A stretch of DNA of 48,345 nt from CAKRPJ01 sp934376955 (GCA_934376955.1 CAKRPJ010000019.1:1-48345); one strand, 5' to 3'. Positions 26,119-35,646 are shown, counted from the first letter of the stretch. Made by a program: numbers and translations. The notes: generated from the sequence alone by a model not told the origin.

Positions 26119-27888
26119 CTAAAACTTGCGGAATCTTGTATATCTTGCTTCTGCCGTAGCTTCTCCGTCCAGACTGCACCAGCGATCCATAAACTCCCTT
26201 ATCGCCTTATCCAGACGTTCTTTTAACTGCGGCATACTGTCAATACCCGCCGGTTCCTCCTCCGTGATCACACGGTCGATCACTCCAAGGGCTTTTAATT
26301 CCTTTGCGGTGATCTTCATGACACCGGCAGCCTCACCGGCCCGCTTACTGTCCTTCCACAAAATAGACGCAAAGCCCTCCGGTGATAAAATGGAATAGAT
26401 AGAATGCTCTAACATCCACACTTCGTTGGCAACTGCCATGGCCAGCGCTCCGCCGCTTCCGCCTTCCCCAATAACAATAGAGAGGATCGGAACCTTAAGA
26501 CCGGACATTTCAAACAGATTTCTCGCAATGGCTTCCCCCTGACCTCTTTCCTCTGCATCCATGCCGCAGAAGGCTCCGGGAGTATCAACAAAGCATATTA
26601 TCGGGCGTCCGAAGGTTTCCGCCTGCTTCATCAGCCGCAGCGCCTTTCTGTATCCGTCCGGAGAAGGCATTCCAAAATTACATTTTATATTCTCTTTTGT
26701 ATTTTTTCCCTTTTCCTGCCCGATAACGGTGACCGGAAGACCGTGAAAGCTGGCGATGCCGCCAATAATAGCTCCATCATCCTTAAAATAACGGTCACCA
26801 TGAAATTCTGTAAAATCCTCAAACAACGCATCGATATAGTCCGATGCGACCGGACGATCCGATCGTCTTGATAAAATAACGGAATCCCACGCACTGCGGA
26901 GCTTGTCGCCAAACGTTTTTCCCGCATCACCGAATGCTTCTCCGGAGTGTACTTTTCCGAGCTGCCCTGCCTTGCTTTGGCAGACAGCAGATGCCGGAGC
27001 CATCTCTCCCTTCTGATGAAGCTTGAGAATCTTAATGAGAGTTTCCCGCATCTCCTCCCGTTTTACGATCTGGTCGACAAAACCATGCTTCAGAATAAAT
27101 TCCGCTCTCTGGAATCCCTCCGGCAGCTTCTGTCCGATCGTCTGCTCGATCACCCGTGGGCCGGCAAATCCGATCAATGCTCCCGGCTCTGTAAGAATAA
27201 TATCTCCGAGCATAGCAAAGCTGGCTGTCACGCCTCCTGTTGTCGGATCTGTTAAAACGCTGATATATAACTGTCCTGCTTCATGATGCTTTTTCAGCGC
27301 CGCCGATGTCTTTGCCATCTGCATCAGAGAGATCATTCCCTCCTGCATTCTGGCTCCTCCCGAGCATGCAAAGAGAATGACCGGAAGCTTTTCCTTTGTA
27401 GCCCGTTCCACTGCCCGGGTAATCTTTTCCCCGACATTATGTCCCATGCTGCTCATCAGAAATCTCGCATCACAGACACCGATCACTGCAGGATGTCCTC
27501 CAATCAATGCCTTTCCCGTGACAATGGCTTCATCCAGTCCGGTCTTCTCTCTGGCGGCTGCAATCTTCTGCTCATAGCCCGGGAATTTCAACGGATTAAG
27601 GAAGCTCATTTTCTTATCCCATTCCTCAAATGAGTCCGGATCTGTTATCATTTCGATCCTGCGGTACGCATGAACACGGAAATAACCTCCGCATTTCGGA
27701 CATATATAATGATTTTCCCTTACGTCTTCCACATAAACGGGCTTTCCGCATTTGTTGCATTTTCTCCACATTCCCTCCGGGATCCCGGGAGTTCCTTCTG
27801 CGGCCCTGCGCTTCTCTGTTTCTGTTTCCGATACTTTACGTTCCATGTTAATTTTTGTATATGTTTTTTTAAACATGTTCCTCAACAT
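26119..27888 (-). CDS. accDA: Acetyl-CoA carboxylase carboxyltransferase, fused beta and alpha subunits
   Basis: A 589-residue single chain with AccD and AccA parts. The beta half begins with a zinc ribbon (Cys44, Cys47, Cys63, Cys66) and contains FACSGGARMQEGMISL and the TDPTTGGVTASFAMLGD region. The alpha half starts near residue 330 and carries ITVIGQEKG-like (here VTVIGQEKGKNTKENI) and FVDTPGAFCG. The usual alpha N-terminal helix region is shortened. In most bacteria these are two genes, though a fused form is known in some clostridia. It transfers the carboxyl group from biotin to acetyl-CoA, giving malonyl-CoA. It follows accC by 43 nt. Confidence 0.95.
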   Translation of the reverse strand: MLRNMFKKTYTKINMERKVSETETEKRRAAEGTPGIPEGMWRKCNKCGKPVYVEDVRENHYICPKCGGYFRVHAYRRIEMITDPDSFEEWDKKMSFLNPLKFPGYEQKIAAAREKTGLDEAIVTGKALIGGHPAVIGVCDARFLMSSMGHNVGEKITRAVERATKEKLPVILFACSGGARMQEGMISLMQMAKTSAALKKHHEAGQLYISVLTDPTTGGVTASFAMLGDIILTEPGALIGFAGPRVIEQTIGQKLPEGFQRAEFILKHGFVDQIVKREEMRETLIKILKLHQKGEMAPASAVCQSKAGQLGKVHSGEAFGDAGKTFGDKLRSAWDSVILSRRSDRPVASDYIDALFEDFTEFHGDRYFKDDGAIIGGIASFHGLPVTVIGQEKGKNTKENIKCNFGMPSPDGYRKALRLMKQAETFGRPIICFVDTPGAFCGMDAEERGQGEAIARNLFEMSGLKVPILSIVIGEGGSGGALAMAVANEVWMLEHSIYSILSPEGFASILWKDSKRAGEAAGVMKITAKELKALGVIDRVITEEEPAGIDSMPQLKERLDKAIREFMDRWCSLDGEATAEARYTRFRKF

Positions 27889-27931
27889 ACGAATGCCGGC
27901 TCTCCTTTCTTCTTCCCGGATCCCGGTCTAT

Positions 27932-29284
27932 CTATCTGCAATACTGCGGAAAATGAACCGGAATAAAGTCCGTATCTACATTGCCATTTTCAAAATCTGC
28001 ATCATTGATCAGCTCATACTGAAAATCAAGATTTGTTGTAACTCCATCGATCACAAGCTCTCCGAGGGCGCTTCGCATTTTTGCGATCGCAGATTCCCGA
28101 TCCTTGTCATGCACAATCAGCTTCAAAAGCATGGAATCGTAATTCGGCGGGATTTTATAATTATTATACATTGCCGTATCTACGCGGACACCGCGTCCTC
28201 CCGGAAGATGAAGCTCCCGGATCGTTCCCGGACATGGCATAAAGTTTTTCTCCGGATTTTCCGCGTTGATCCTGCATTCAATGGCATGACCGGATATCCG
28301 GATATCCTCTTGCTTTATATTCAAGGGCTGTCCGTCTGCGATACGGATCTGCTCCTTGATCAGATCCATTCCTGTAACTGCCTCCGTCACCGGATGCTCC
28401 ACCTGGATCCTTGTATTCATTTCCATAAAATAAAACTCTTTATTCTTATCAAGGAGAAATTCTATCGTTCCCGCATTCTCATAGCCCACGGCACGGGCTG
28501 CGCGAACGGCAGTTTCCCCCATCCTGCTTCTCAGTTCATCGGAAATCACTGCCGACGGAGCCTCCTCCAGCACCTTCTGATGGCGCCTCTGGATCGAGCA
28601 ATCTCTCTCTCCTAAATGGATCACATTTCCATATCGGTCTGCAAGGATCTGAAATTCAATGTGCCTCGGATGCTCCACAAACCGTTCAATATACATGGTA
28701 TTATCTGAAAATCCCTTGACAGCTTCCATCTGGGCATTCTGAAAATTAGACTCAAAATCTTCCTCGCTTTTTGAAACGCGCATCCCTTTGCCTCCTCCGC
28801 CGCTGGAGGCCTTGATCATGACCGGAAAACCGATCTTTCGGGCAGTCTTAAGCCCTTCCTCCACGGTATATACCGGCTCCCTGCTTCCGGGAACTACCGG
28901 TATTCCTGCATCGATCATCGTCCTTCTTGCCTCAGACTTGTTCCCCATCTTATGGATCACTGCTGCGGACGGGCCGATAAACCGAATATTACATTTCTCA
29001 CAAAGCTCCGCAAATCTGGCATTTTCCGACAAAAATCCAAAGCCCGGATGAATGGCATCCGCTTTCATGACCACACAGGCTGTCAGGATCTGCTCCATAT
29101 TCAGATAACTATCCGTAGATGGTGCAGGTCCTATACAGATAGCCTCGTCCGCGAGAAGTGTGTGAAGCGCATCCCGGTCTGCTTCCGAGTAGACCGCTAC
29201 TGTCTTGATCCCCATCTCACGGCAGGCCCGAATGATCCTTACCGCGATCTCGCCGCGATTTGCGATCAGAATTTTCTCAAACAT
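27932..29284 (-). CDS. accC: Biotin carboxylase subunit of acetyl-CoA carboxylase
   Basis: A 450-residue ATP-grasp enzyme that carboxylates the biotin of AccB. Seen are the N-terminal ANRGEIAVRIIRACREMG, the glycine loop SSGGGGKGMRV (around 163-173) and EMNTRIQVEHPVTE (around 288-301) with catalytic Glu and Arg. The length is that of the family. It lies 12 nt after fabZ. Confidence 0.97.
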   Translation of the reverse strand: MFEKILIANRGEIAVRIIRACREMGIKTVAVYSEADRDALHTLLADEAICIGPAPSTDSYLNMEQILTACVVMKADAIHPGFGFLSENARFAELCEKCNIRFIGPSAAVIHKMGNKSEARRTMIDAGIPVVPGSREPVYTVEEGLKTARKIGFPVMIKASSGGGGKGMRVSKSEEDFESNFQNAQMEAVKGFSDNTMYIERFVEHPRHIEFQILADRYGNVIHLGERDCSIQRRHQKVLEEAPSAVISDELRSRMGETAVRAARAVGYENAGTIEFLLDKNKEFYFMEMNTRIQVEHPVTEAVTGMDLIKEQIRIADGQPLNIKQEDIRISGHAIECRINAENPEKNFMPCPGTIRELHLPGGRGVRVDTAMYNNYKIPPNYDSMLLKLIVHDKDRESAIAKMRSALGELVIDGVTTNLDFQYELINDADFENGNVDTDFIPVHFPQYCR

Positions 29285-29296
29285 TCTCTCACCAGC

Positions 29297-29719
29297 CTAA
29301 CCAATCATAAATGTAAGCTCTGCCACAACTGCGACCTTTCCGTCGACCGTTGCCGTTGCTTTTCCGACTCCCATGGGCCCCTTTTTCTTTATGATCTCAC
29401 ATTCCAGACGAAGGGTGTCCCCCGGAACGACCTTCTTTTTAAACTTCACGTGATCCATGGCCCCAAAATATGCTGTTTTTCCCCGGTTCTCCTCCACACT
29501 GAGGATAGCTACTGCACCGGTCTGGGCAAGTGCCTCCACGATCAGTACACCCGGCATGACCGGCTCCCCCGGAAAATGTCCTGCAAACTGCGGCTCATTA
29601 TATGTGACTGCCTTATATCCGACTGCACGGACTCCCGGCTCCAGTTCCTCGATACGATCAATAAGAAGAAACGGATGACAGTGCGGTATGATCTCCTGAA
29701 TTTCTTTGATACCAAGCAT
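29297..29719 (-). CDS. fabZ: 3-hydroxyacyl-ACP dehydratase FabZ
   Basis: A 140-residue hot-dog-fold dehydratase of the elongation cycle. The catalytic pair is His48 in AGHFPGEPVMPG and Glu62 in VLIVEALAQ, as in E. coli FabZ. It is flanked by accB and accC, an order common in clostridial fab operons. Confidence 0.97.
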   Translation of the reverse strand: MLGIKEIQEIIPHCHPFLLIDRIEELEPGVRAVGYKAVTYNEPQFAGHFPGEPVMPGVLIVEALAQTGAVAILSVEENRGKTAYFGAMDHVKFKKKVVPGDTLRLECEIIKKKGPMGVGKATATVDGKVAVVAELTFMIG

Positions 29720-29742
29720 GGCTTACTCCTTCCCTGCTGCCT

Positions 29743-30207
29743 TTAACGGATCCGAAACAGCGGCTGTCCATATTCTACGGTCTCCTCGTTCTTTACAAGA
29801 ATCGCCTCCACAACACCGTCGTAATCGCTTTCGATCTCATTCATCAGCTTCATGGCTTCTACGATTCCTATTACCTGTCCCTTTTTAACATGATCTCCGA
29901 CCTTTACATAATCATCGGCATCCGGAGCCGGGGAAGAATAGAAGGTTCCGACGAGAGGACTCATAACGATCCGGTCTGAATGGACATTCTCCACGGCGGC
30001 CGCTTTCTCACTCACATTTTTTTCTGCAGGAGATGCTTCCTCCGAGGTCAGAGAGACAGGGATTTCCTGTACTGCCATTTCTGTCTGCAGGACCGTCTTT
30101 TTCTCCCGCTTCATCGTGATCCGCGTATCGCCCTGTTCCAGCTCAAAACAGGTGAGGCCGTTTTCTGAAACTGCCTTCATCAGTTCAATAATGTTCTTTA
30201 TTTCCAT
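29743..30207 (-). CDS. accB: Biotin carboxyl carrier protein of acetyl-CoA carboxylase
   Basis: A 154-residue protein with an N-terminal oligomerisation helix, a variable charged middle and a C-terminal biotinyl domain. The biotinylated lysine is Lys120 in EAMKLMNE, preceded by the SPLVGTFYSSPAPDA segment typical of type I carriers. It lies 14 nt after fabF. Confidence 0.97.
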   Translation of the reverse strand: MEIKNIIELMKAVSENGLTCFELEQGDTRITMKREKKTVLQTEMAVQEIPVSLTSEEASPAEKNVSEKAAAVENVHSDRIVMSPLVGTFYSSPAPDADDYVKVGDHVKKGQVIGIVEAMKLMNEIESDYDGVVEAILVKNEETVEYGQPLFRIR

Positions 30208-30221
30208 GGCATCTGCTCTCC

Positions 30222-31457
30222 TTATTCCTCAAATTTTCTGACGATCAGGCTCGCATTATGTCCACCGAATCCCAGAGAATTGGAGATTGCACAGTTTACC
30301 TCCATGCTCACGCCATCTCCCTTTGTATAATCCAGATCGCATTCCGGATCATCCACCTTTAATCCGGCAGTTGCATGAACAAAGCCCTCCTCGATCGATT
30401 TTACACAGGCAATAAATTCCACACCGCCTGCCGCACCTAGCAGATGCCCGATCATGGATTTCGTAGAGTTGACTTTAACCTTATAGGCATGATCTCCCAG
30501 TGCCAGCTTGATTGCTTTCGTCTCAAACAGATCGTTGTGATGTGTGGAGGTTCCGTGTGCATTTATATAATCGAGCTGCTCCGGCTTTATTCCGGCATCC
30601 TTCATGGCATATTCCATGGCCTTTGCCGCTCCGCTTCCGTCCTCCGCAGGGGACGTGATGTGGTAGGCATCGCTGGTTGCTCCATATCCGACAAGCTCCG
30701 CATAGATCTTTGCACCGCGCGCCTTTGCATGCTCAAGAGATTCCAGTACAACGACTCCGGCTCCCTCTCCCATAACAAATCCATTTCTCTCCGCATCAAA
30801 CGGAATGGAGGCACGCATTGGATCCTCCGACGGTGAAAGTGCCGTCAGACTTGCAAAGCCTGCAACTCCGATAGGAGTGATACAGCTTTCTGCTCCGCCT
30901 GCAACCATTACCTCTGCTTCTCCGTGCTGGATCGTCCGCATGGCCTCTCCAATGGAATGAGTTCCCGATGCACATGCGGTCACTACATTGATGCTCTTTC
31001 CCTTAAGACCAAACTGTATGGAAACATTTCCTGCTGCCATGTTGCTGATCATAAGGGGCACCATAAGAGGATTAACTCTCCCCGGCCCTTTTTCCAACAG
31101 CTTTTCGTATTCTTTTTCAATGACCTGAAGGCTTCCGATCCCGGAGCTGATACAGGTTCCGACACGGAAGGGATCCTCTGCGGACATATCGATCCTTGCA
31201 TCCTCCAGAGCCTGCTTCGCTGCAGCAACGGCAAACTGGGAAAAGCGCTCCATTCTCCTTGCCGCCTTGGGATCCATATATTTCTTTGCGTCAAAGTCCT
31301 TTACCTCGGCAGCCAGCTTTGCCTTATAGCCGTCGGTATCAAAATATGTGATCGGCCCGATTCCGACCTTCTTTTCCTTTAAGCCGGTCCAGAATGCTTC
31401 CACGTCGTTTCCGACCGGAGTAATGGCTCCCATGCCTGTCACTACAACTCTGTTCAT
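30222..31457 (-). CDS. fabF: 3-oxoacyl-ACP synthase II FabF
   Basis: A 411-residue condensing enzyme. The nucleophile is Cys162 in TACASGTHS. The two histidines are in NAHGTSTHHND and KSMIGHLLGAAGG. The C-terminal GFGGHNASLIVRK is typical. It extends acyl-ACP using malonyl-ACP. No FabB paralogue is in the window. Confidence 0.97.
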   Translation of the reverse strand: MNRVVVTGMGAITPVGNDVEAFWTGLKEKKVGIGPITYFDTDGYKAKLAAEVKDFDAKKYMDPKAARRMERFSQFAVAAAKQALEDARIDMSAEDPFRVGTCISSGIGSLQVIEKEYEKLLEKGPGRVNPLMVPLMISNMAAGNVSIQFGLKGKSINVVTACASGTHSIGEAMRTIQHGEAEVMVAGGAESCITPIGVAGFASLTALSPSEDPMRASIPFDAERNGFVMGEGAGVVVLESLEHAKARGAKIYAELVGYGATSDAYHITSPAEDGSGAAKAMEYAMKDAGIKPEQLDYINAHGTSTHHNDLFETKAIKLALGDHAYKVKVNSTKSMIGHLLGAAGGVEFIACVKSIEEGFVHATAGLKVDDPECDLDYTKGDGVSMEVNCAISNSLGFGGHNASLIVRKFEE

Positions 31458-31473
31458 TCTATTCTTCTCCTCC

Positions 31474-32217
31474 CTACATAGCCATTCCGCCGTCTACCTG
31501 AAGTACCTGTCCCGTAATATAGGAAGCGGAATTCGATGCCAGAAATGCAACTGCCTCAGCAATATCCCTTGTTTCACCAAAACGCTTTAATGGGATCTGT
31601 TCACCCATCGACTGCTTTACGTCCTCAGAAAGCACATCCGTCATCTCTGTCTTTATAAATCCGGGCGCCACACAATTTGATGTGATCCCACGGCTTCCCA
31701 GCTCTCTGGCAACCGATTTTGTCAGACCGATGATCCCGGCCTTTGACGCACAGTAATTCGCCTGTCCTGCATTTCCCATGACGCCGGACACAGAAGAAAT
31801 ATTGATGATACGTCCTCCGCGCTGCTTCAGCATCTGACGGGATGCATGACGGATACAGTTAAAGGCGCCCTTTAAATTTACTGCTATGACATCATCAAAG
31901 TCTGCCTCTGACATCTTCATGATCAGATTATCCCTTGTGATCCCTGCATTATTGACTAAGATATCCAATTTTCCATAGGACTTGATGACCTGATCGATCA
32001 GCTCCTTCGATCTGTCAAATTCTGCCACATTGCACCGGATCGCCTCTGCCTTTCCTCCGGCTTCTTTGATCTTACTAACGACTTCCTCAGCCTTTTCTTC
32101 CGAACCGTTATAATTTACGATAACCGTGGCTCCATATCCGGCCAGCGTCAAAGCGATCTCCCGTCCGATCCCGCGGCTGGCTCCGGTCACAAGGGCAACT
32201 TTTCCATTTAAATCCAT
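31474..32217 (-). CDS. fabG: 3-oxoacyl-ACP reductase FabG
   Basis: A 247-residue short-chain dehydrogenase. The NADPH loop TGASRGIG is at residues 11-18, NNAG at 89-92, and the catalytic Ser/Tyr155/Lys159 set in INISSVSG and YCASK. The C-terminal TGQVLQVDGGMAM is characteristic of FabG. It lies 16 nt before fabF. Confidence 0.97.
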   Translation of the reverse strand: MDLNGKVALVTGASRGIGREIALTLAGYGATVIVNYNGSEEKAEEVVSKIKEAGGKAEAIRCNVAEFDRSKELIDQVIKSYGKLDILVNNAGITRDNLIMKMSEADFDDVIAVNLKGAFNCIRHASRQMLKQRGGRIINISSVSGVMGNAGQANYCASKAGIIGLTKSVARELGSRGITSNCVAPGFIKTEMTDVLSEDVKQSMGEQIPLKRFGETRDIAEAVAFLASNSASYITGQVLQVDGGMAM

Positions 32218-32235
32218 AGCTTTCTCTCTCCAAAA

Positions 32236-33153
32236 TTATCCGATGGCCTTTAGCTTCTCCAGATCACTCAATTTTTCCACATTAAGGATCTCCACATCTC
32301 TGCTTATTTTCTTCACAAAACCGGAAAGCGTCTTTCCCGGGCCGATCTCCACGAAACGATCTACACCATCAGCGATCATATATTCCACACTCTGCTGCCA
32401 TCTTACCGAGGAAGAAACCTGTTTTTCTAAGAGAGGCTTTATCTTGTCCTCCTCCGTCACATACTGTGCCGTCACATTCGCTACGTATGGGATCTCCGGT
32501 CTTTTAAGCGTTACCTTTTCCAGAAACTCTCCCAGCTTTTTTCCTGCATCCGCAAGCAGATAGGAGTGGAACGGCCCGCTGACGTTAAGCGGGATCACCC
32601 GTTTTGCCCCGGCCTCCTTCAGTTTTTCCGATGCCATCAAAACTGCCTCCAGCTTACCGGAAATTACGATCTGTCCGGGGCAGTTATAATTTGCCACCTG
32701 AACATTTTCAAGGTTATCCACAATCTTATTGATCTGATCGGCATTCATCCCCAAAACTGCACTCATTCCACCGATTCCGGCCGGCACCGCCTCCTGCATA
32801 AGGATCCCTCTTTTCCTCACCGTGAGGATGGCGTCCTCCACAGACATCGCGTTCGCCGCGATCAGAGAAGCATATTCCCCGAGGCTTAAGCCCGCCGTTA
32901 CATCGGCATGATAACCATTTTCCTCCATCACCTTAAGGATCGCCGCACAGGTCGTCACCATTGCTGCCTGTGTATATTCCGTAATATCCAGCCGGTCATT
33001 CTTTTCAAAAACAAGCTCTGGCACGGAAAATCCCAAAAGCTCGGATGCCCGGTCAAAGATCCTTCTTCCTGTCCTTGTGTTTTCATAAAAATCCTGTCCC
33101 ATGCCGCAGTATTGTGCGCCCTGTCCCGGAAAAATAAATGCTGTCTTTCCCAT
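32236..33153 (-). CDS. fabD: Malonyl-CoA:ACP transacylase FabD
   Basis: A 305-residue transacylase that loads malonyl groups onto ACP. The oxyanion glycines FPGQGAQYCGMG are at 8-19, and the nucleophile Ser90 sits in AGLSLGEYASL. A conserved GPFHS stretch holds the catalytic His. It is 18 nt upstream of fabG and 3 nt after fabK. Confidence 0.97.
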   Translation of the reverse strand: MGKTAFIFPGQGAQYCGMGQDFYENTRTGRRIFDRASELLGFSVPELVFEKNDRLDITEYTQAAMVTTCAAILKVMEENGYHADVTAGLSLGEYASLIAANAMSVEDAILTVRKRGILMQEAVPAGIGGMSAVLGMNADQINKIVDNLENVQVANYNCPGQIVISGKLEAVLMASEKLKEAGAKRVIPLNVSGPFHSYLLADAGKKLGEFLEKVTLKRPEIPYVANVTAQYVTEEDKIKPLLEKQVSSSVRWQQSVEYMIADGVDRFVEIGPGKTLSGFVKKISRDVEILNVEKLSDLEKLKAIG

Positions 33154-33156
33154 TTC

Positions 33157-34080
33157 TTACCTCATAAGCAGCTTTTCTGCCTGCTCCATCATTTCATCGA
33201 TCATCTCTTTGCAGGTCTGTTCCTTTTTCACCATACCTGCGATCTGTCCTGCCATTACTACGCCGTTTGTGATATCGCCGTCCATCACGGCCTTTCTTAA
33301 TCCACCCAGAGTCAGATATTCCAGCTCCTCAAAGCTCTTTCCTTCCTCCTCCAGTTCGATATACTGCCTTGTCATCTGATTTCTCAGACAGCGTACCGGG
33401 TGTCCGTGGCTTCTTCCTGTCACAGTAGAATCAATGTCCTTTGCCTTGATCACTCTCTGCTTATAATTCTCGTGAACGATCGATTCCTTTGAAACAACAA
33501 ACCGGGTACCCATCTGCACCGCCTCTGCTCCCAGCATAAACGCTGCCGCGATCCCGCGTCCGTCTGCAATCCCGCCTGCTGCGATCACCGGGATATTTAC
33601 TGCATCTGCGACCTGAGGCACCAGTGTCATTGTCGTTGCCTCACCGATATGGCCTCCGGATTCTGTTCCCTCTGCCACCACGGCATCTGCGCCGCCCTGC
33701 TCCATAAGTCTGGCAAGAGCCACGGAAGCAACGACCGGAATTACTTTTATGCCGGCAGCCTTCCACATTTTCATATATTTTCCGGGATTTCCGGCTCCGG
33801 TCGTCACCACCTTAACGCCTTCCTCCACAATCACTCTGGCTACATCATCCGCATAAGGGCTCATCAGCATGACGTTTACTCCAAAGGGCTTATTGGTAAG
33901 CTCCCTTGCTTTTCTTATCTCCTCGCGGACTACTTCTCCCGGTGCATTGGCTCCGCCGATCAACCCCAGACCACCTGCGTTTGAAACAGCCGCTGCCAGA
34001 TTGTGCTCTGCAACCCAGGCCATTCCGCCCTGAATGATCGGATACTCGATTCCCAACATTTCTGTAATTCTAGTCTTCAT
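33157..34080 (-). CDS. fabK: Enoyl-ACP reductase II FabK
   Basis: A 307-residue FMN-dependent TIM-barrel reductase for the last step of the cycle. IQGGMAWVAEHNLAAAVSNA and GLGLIGG at the N-terminus, AEGTESGGHIGEATT mid-protein and GADAVQMGTRF-like (here GAEAVQMGTRFV) are FabK hallmarks. It replaces FabI, which is not seen here. A second, longer relative sits at the end of the operon. Confidence 0.95.
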   Translation of the reverse strand: MKTRITEMLGIEYPIIQGGMAWVAEHNLAAAVSNAGGLGLIGGANAPGEVVREEIRKARELTNKPFGVNVMLMSPYADDVARVIVEEGVKVVTTGAGNPGKYMKMWKAAGIKVIPVVASVALARLMEQGGADAVVAEGTESGGHIGEATTMTLVPQVADAVNIPVIAAGGIADGRGIAAAFMLGAEAVQMGTRFVVSKESIVHENYKQRVIKAKDIDSTVTGRSHGHPVRCLRNQMTRQYIELEEEGKSFEELEYLTLGGLRKAVMDGDITNGVVMAGQIAGMVKKEQTCKEMIDEMMEQAEKLLMR

Positions 34081-34141
34081 ACTCCACTGCTCTTTCTTCC
34101 AGATAATTTTCGTGCAGATGCTAAGGATTTCTTTACTTCTT

Positions 34142-34375
34142 CTACTCCTCTACACCCTTGCTCTTTAAATATTTCATTACATCGCCAACAGTTGCCAGCT
34201 TCTGCAGATCATCGGCCGGGATCTCCACGGAATATTCATCCTCAAGGGCCATAACCAGTTCAAAAAGATCAAGAGAATCTGCTCCGAGATCATCCTTAAA
34301 GGAAGATTCCTCTGTAATCGTGTCCGCATCGATACTCAACTGGTCTGCAATTAATTCCTTCATTTTCTCTAACAT
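34142..34375 (-). CDS. acpP: Acyl carrier protein
   Basis: A 77-residue acidic helix-bundle protein. Ser34 in GADSLDLFELVMALEDEY is the phosphopantetheine site. AAGGAG lies seven bases before the ATG. An unusually structured 235-nt gap separates it from fabH, which may set the high ACP expression that cells need. Confidence 0.97.
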   Translation of the reverse strand: MLEKMKELIADQLSIDADTITEESSFKDDLGADSLDLFELVMALEDEYSVEIPADDLQKLATVGDVMKYLKSKGVEE

Positions 34376-34401
34376 ATTTTTTATCTCCTTTTTATAAATA
34401 T

Positions 34402-34446
34402 GATATCGAGGTCAAAAGCCCTCGATTTTGATGCCTGCGGATTGTT
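34402..34446 (-). repeat. Dispersed leader hairpin R2, copy upstream of acpP
   Basis: Arms ATCGAGG and CCTCGAT (7 bp, perfect) enclose a loop containing CTTTTG on the transcript, 27 nt before the acpP start. Bases in the stem differ from the other two copies in ways that keep pairing. The shared flank TGCCTGCGGATTG continues into the adjoining structured sequence. Confidence 0.75.
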
Positions 34447-34513
34447 CCGTGCTACGCACTCCCACAATCCTATCCAATATTCGCATATCGTGGAATTGTC
34501 ATCCCACTTTTAT

Positions 34514-34587
34514 GCTCATATTGGGTGGGTATCAAGGTCTTTCACCCACCTATGAGCAAGCTCATGTGGGTTTAGACCTTGGTACCC
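34514..34587 (-). other. Nested hairpins with two alternative pairings between fabH and acpP
   Basis: GGGTATCAAGGTCT (34527-34540) pairs with AGACCTTGGTACCC (34574-34587) with one mismatch. Inside it CCCAC/GTGGG and ATGAGC/GCTCAT extend the stem. An alternative fold pairs GCTCATA...GGGTGGGT (34514-34530) with ACCCACC-TATGAGC (34544-34557), which excludes the first. Such competing stems are seen in attenuators, but they could equally be the body of a mobile hairpin repeat. Confidence 0.65.
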
Positions 34588-34610
34588 TTGCATCATAAAT
34601 ATCTAATTTA

Positions 34611-35573
34611 CTACCATTCCATCAAGACGGCTCCCCAGGTCATTCCTGCTCCGAATCCGGATATTATGATCTTATCTCCCGGAGCTAACATATCCTTTTT
34701 GAGCATGTCATCCAGCAAAAGCGGTATGGATGCAGTCGACGTATTTCCGTATTTTTCTATAGTCATCGGAAACTTTTCGATCGGCTCCTTTAATCTCCTT
34801 GCCACTGCCTCGATAATTCGTTCATTGGCCTGATGGAGTACATAATAGCGGATGTCTTTTCCGGACAGCCCGTTCCTCTTTAAGAGGATATCCACACTCT
34901 CCGGTACTTTTTTTACCGCAAATCGGAATACCTCCTGTCCATCCATCGTCATAAAGCCCGAAACCGGCTTTTTACCGATCAGAAAATTTCCCATGGTTCT
35001 CGACTCACACTGCAGGGCATCCCCTTTTGTTCCGTCCGATCCCATGAGCATATCCATCACTCCGGTATCTGAAGCCTTCAATACGGCAGCACCGGCCCCG
35101 TCTCCGAACAGAACACAAGTGGAACGATCGCTCCAGTCGACCACCTTGCTGATCGTCTCGGATCCGATGATCAATGAGGTCTTATATATCCCGGCTTTAA
35201 AGAAGCCCTCCACAATATTCATCGCAAAAATAAAACCTGAGCAGGCTGCTGAAATATCAAAGGCCGCTGCATTTTTTGCTCCGAGCATTGCCTGCACATA
35301 ACAGGCATCTCCGGGGAAGTTCCGATCCGGCGTTGATGTACCCAAAATGATCAGGTCGAGCTCCTCCGGCTTTACCCCTGCATTTTCAAGGGCACGCGCG
35401 GCTGCCTTTGCCGCCAAATGCCTGGTTCCCTCTCCGGTAGAAATCCTTCTCTCCCGGATACCTGTCCGTTCTGTGATCCACTGATCGTTCGTATCCACGA
35501 TCTTCGCGAGATCATGATTGGTAACTACTGTTTCCGGCACATAAATGCCAATTCCTGCAATTCTGGATGTCAT
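34611..35573 (-). CDS. fabH: 3-oxoacyl-ACP synthase III FabH
   Basis: A 320-residue initiating condensing enzyme that joins acetyl- or branched acyl-CoA to malonyl-ACP. The triad is Cys111 in SAACSGF, His in HQANERIIEA and Asn in GNTSTASIP. The first gene of the fatty-acid operon, it lies directly behind the promoter and palindromic operator at 35613-35675. Confidence 0.97.
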   Translation of the reverse strand: MTSRIAGIGIYVPETVVTNHDLAKIVDTNDQWITERTGIRERRISTGEGTRHLAAKAAARALENAGVKPEELDLIILGTSTPDRNFPGDACYVQAMLGAKNAAAFDISAACSGFIFAMNIVEGFFKAGIYKTSLIIGSETISKVVDWSDRSTCVLFGDGAGAAVLKASDTGVMDMLMGSDGTKGDALQCESRTMGNFLIGKKPVSGFMTMDGQEVFRFAVKKVPESVDILLKRNGLSGKDIRYYVLHQANERIIEAVARRLKEPIEKFPMTIEKYGNTSTASIPLLLDDMLKKDMLAPGDKIIISGFGAGMTWGAVLMEW

Positions 35574-35612
35574 AATTATTCCCTGTATCTGTCTCTGATT
35601 TAATTTTTAATT

Positions 35613-35635
35613 TCAAATATTTTGATATTCAAAAT
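35613..35635. promoter_or_regulatory. FabT-like palindromic operator of the fab operon
   Basis: ATTTTGATATTCAAAAT (35619-35635) is a perfect palindrome around TAT. It overlaps a second one, TCAAA-TAT-TTTGA (35613-35625). The half-site TTTGA/TCAAA with a 3-bp gap matches the known FabT (MarR family) operator pattern. It spans roughly +5 to +27 of the predicted transcript, where binding would block transcription. A MarR gene is present at 1437-1880. Confidence 0.65.
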
Positions 35636-35646
35636 TATTAATTAAC

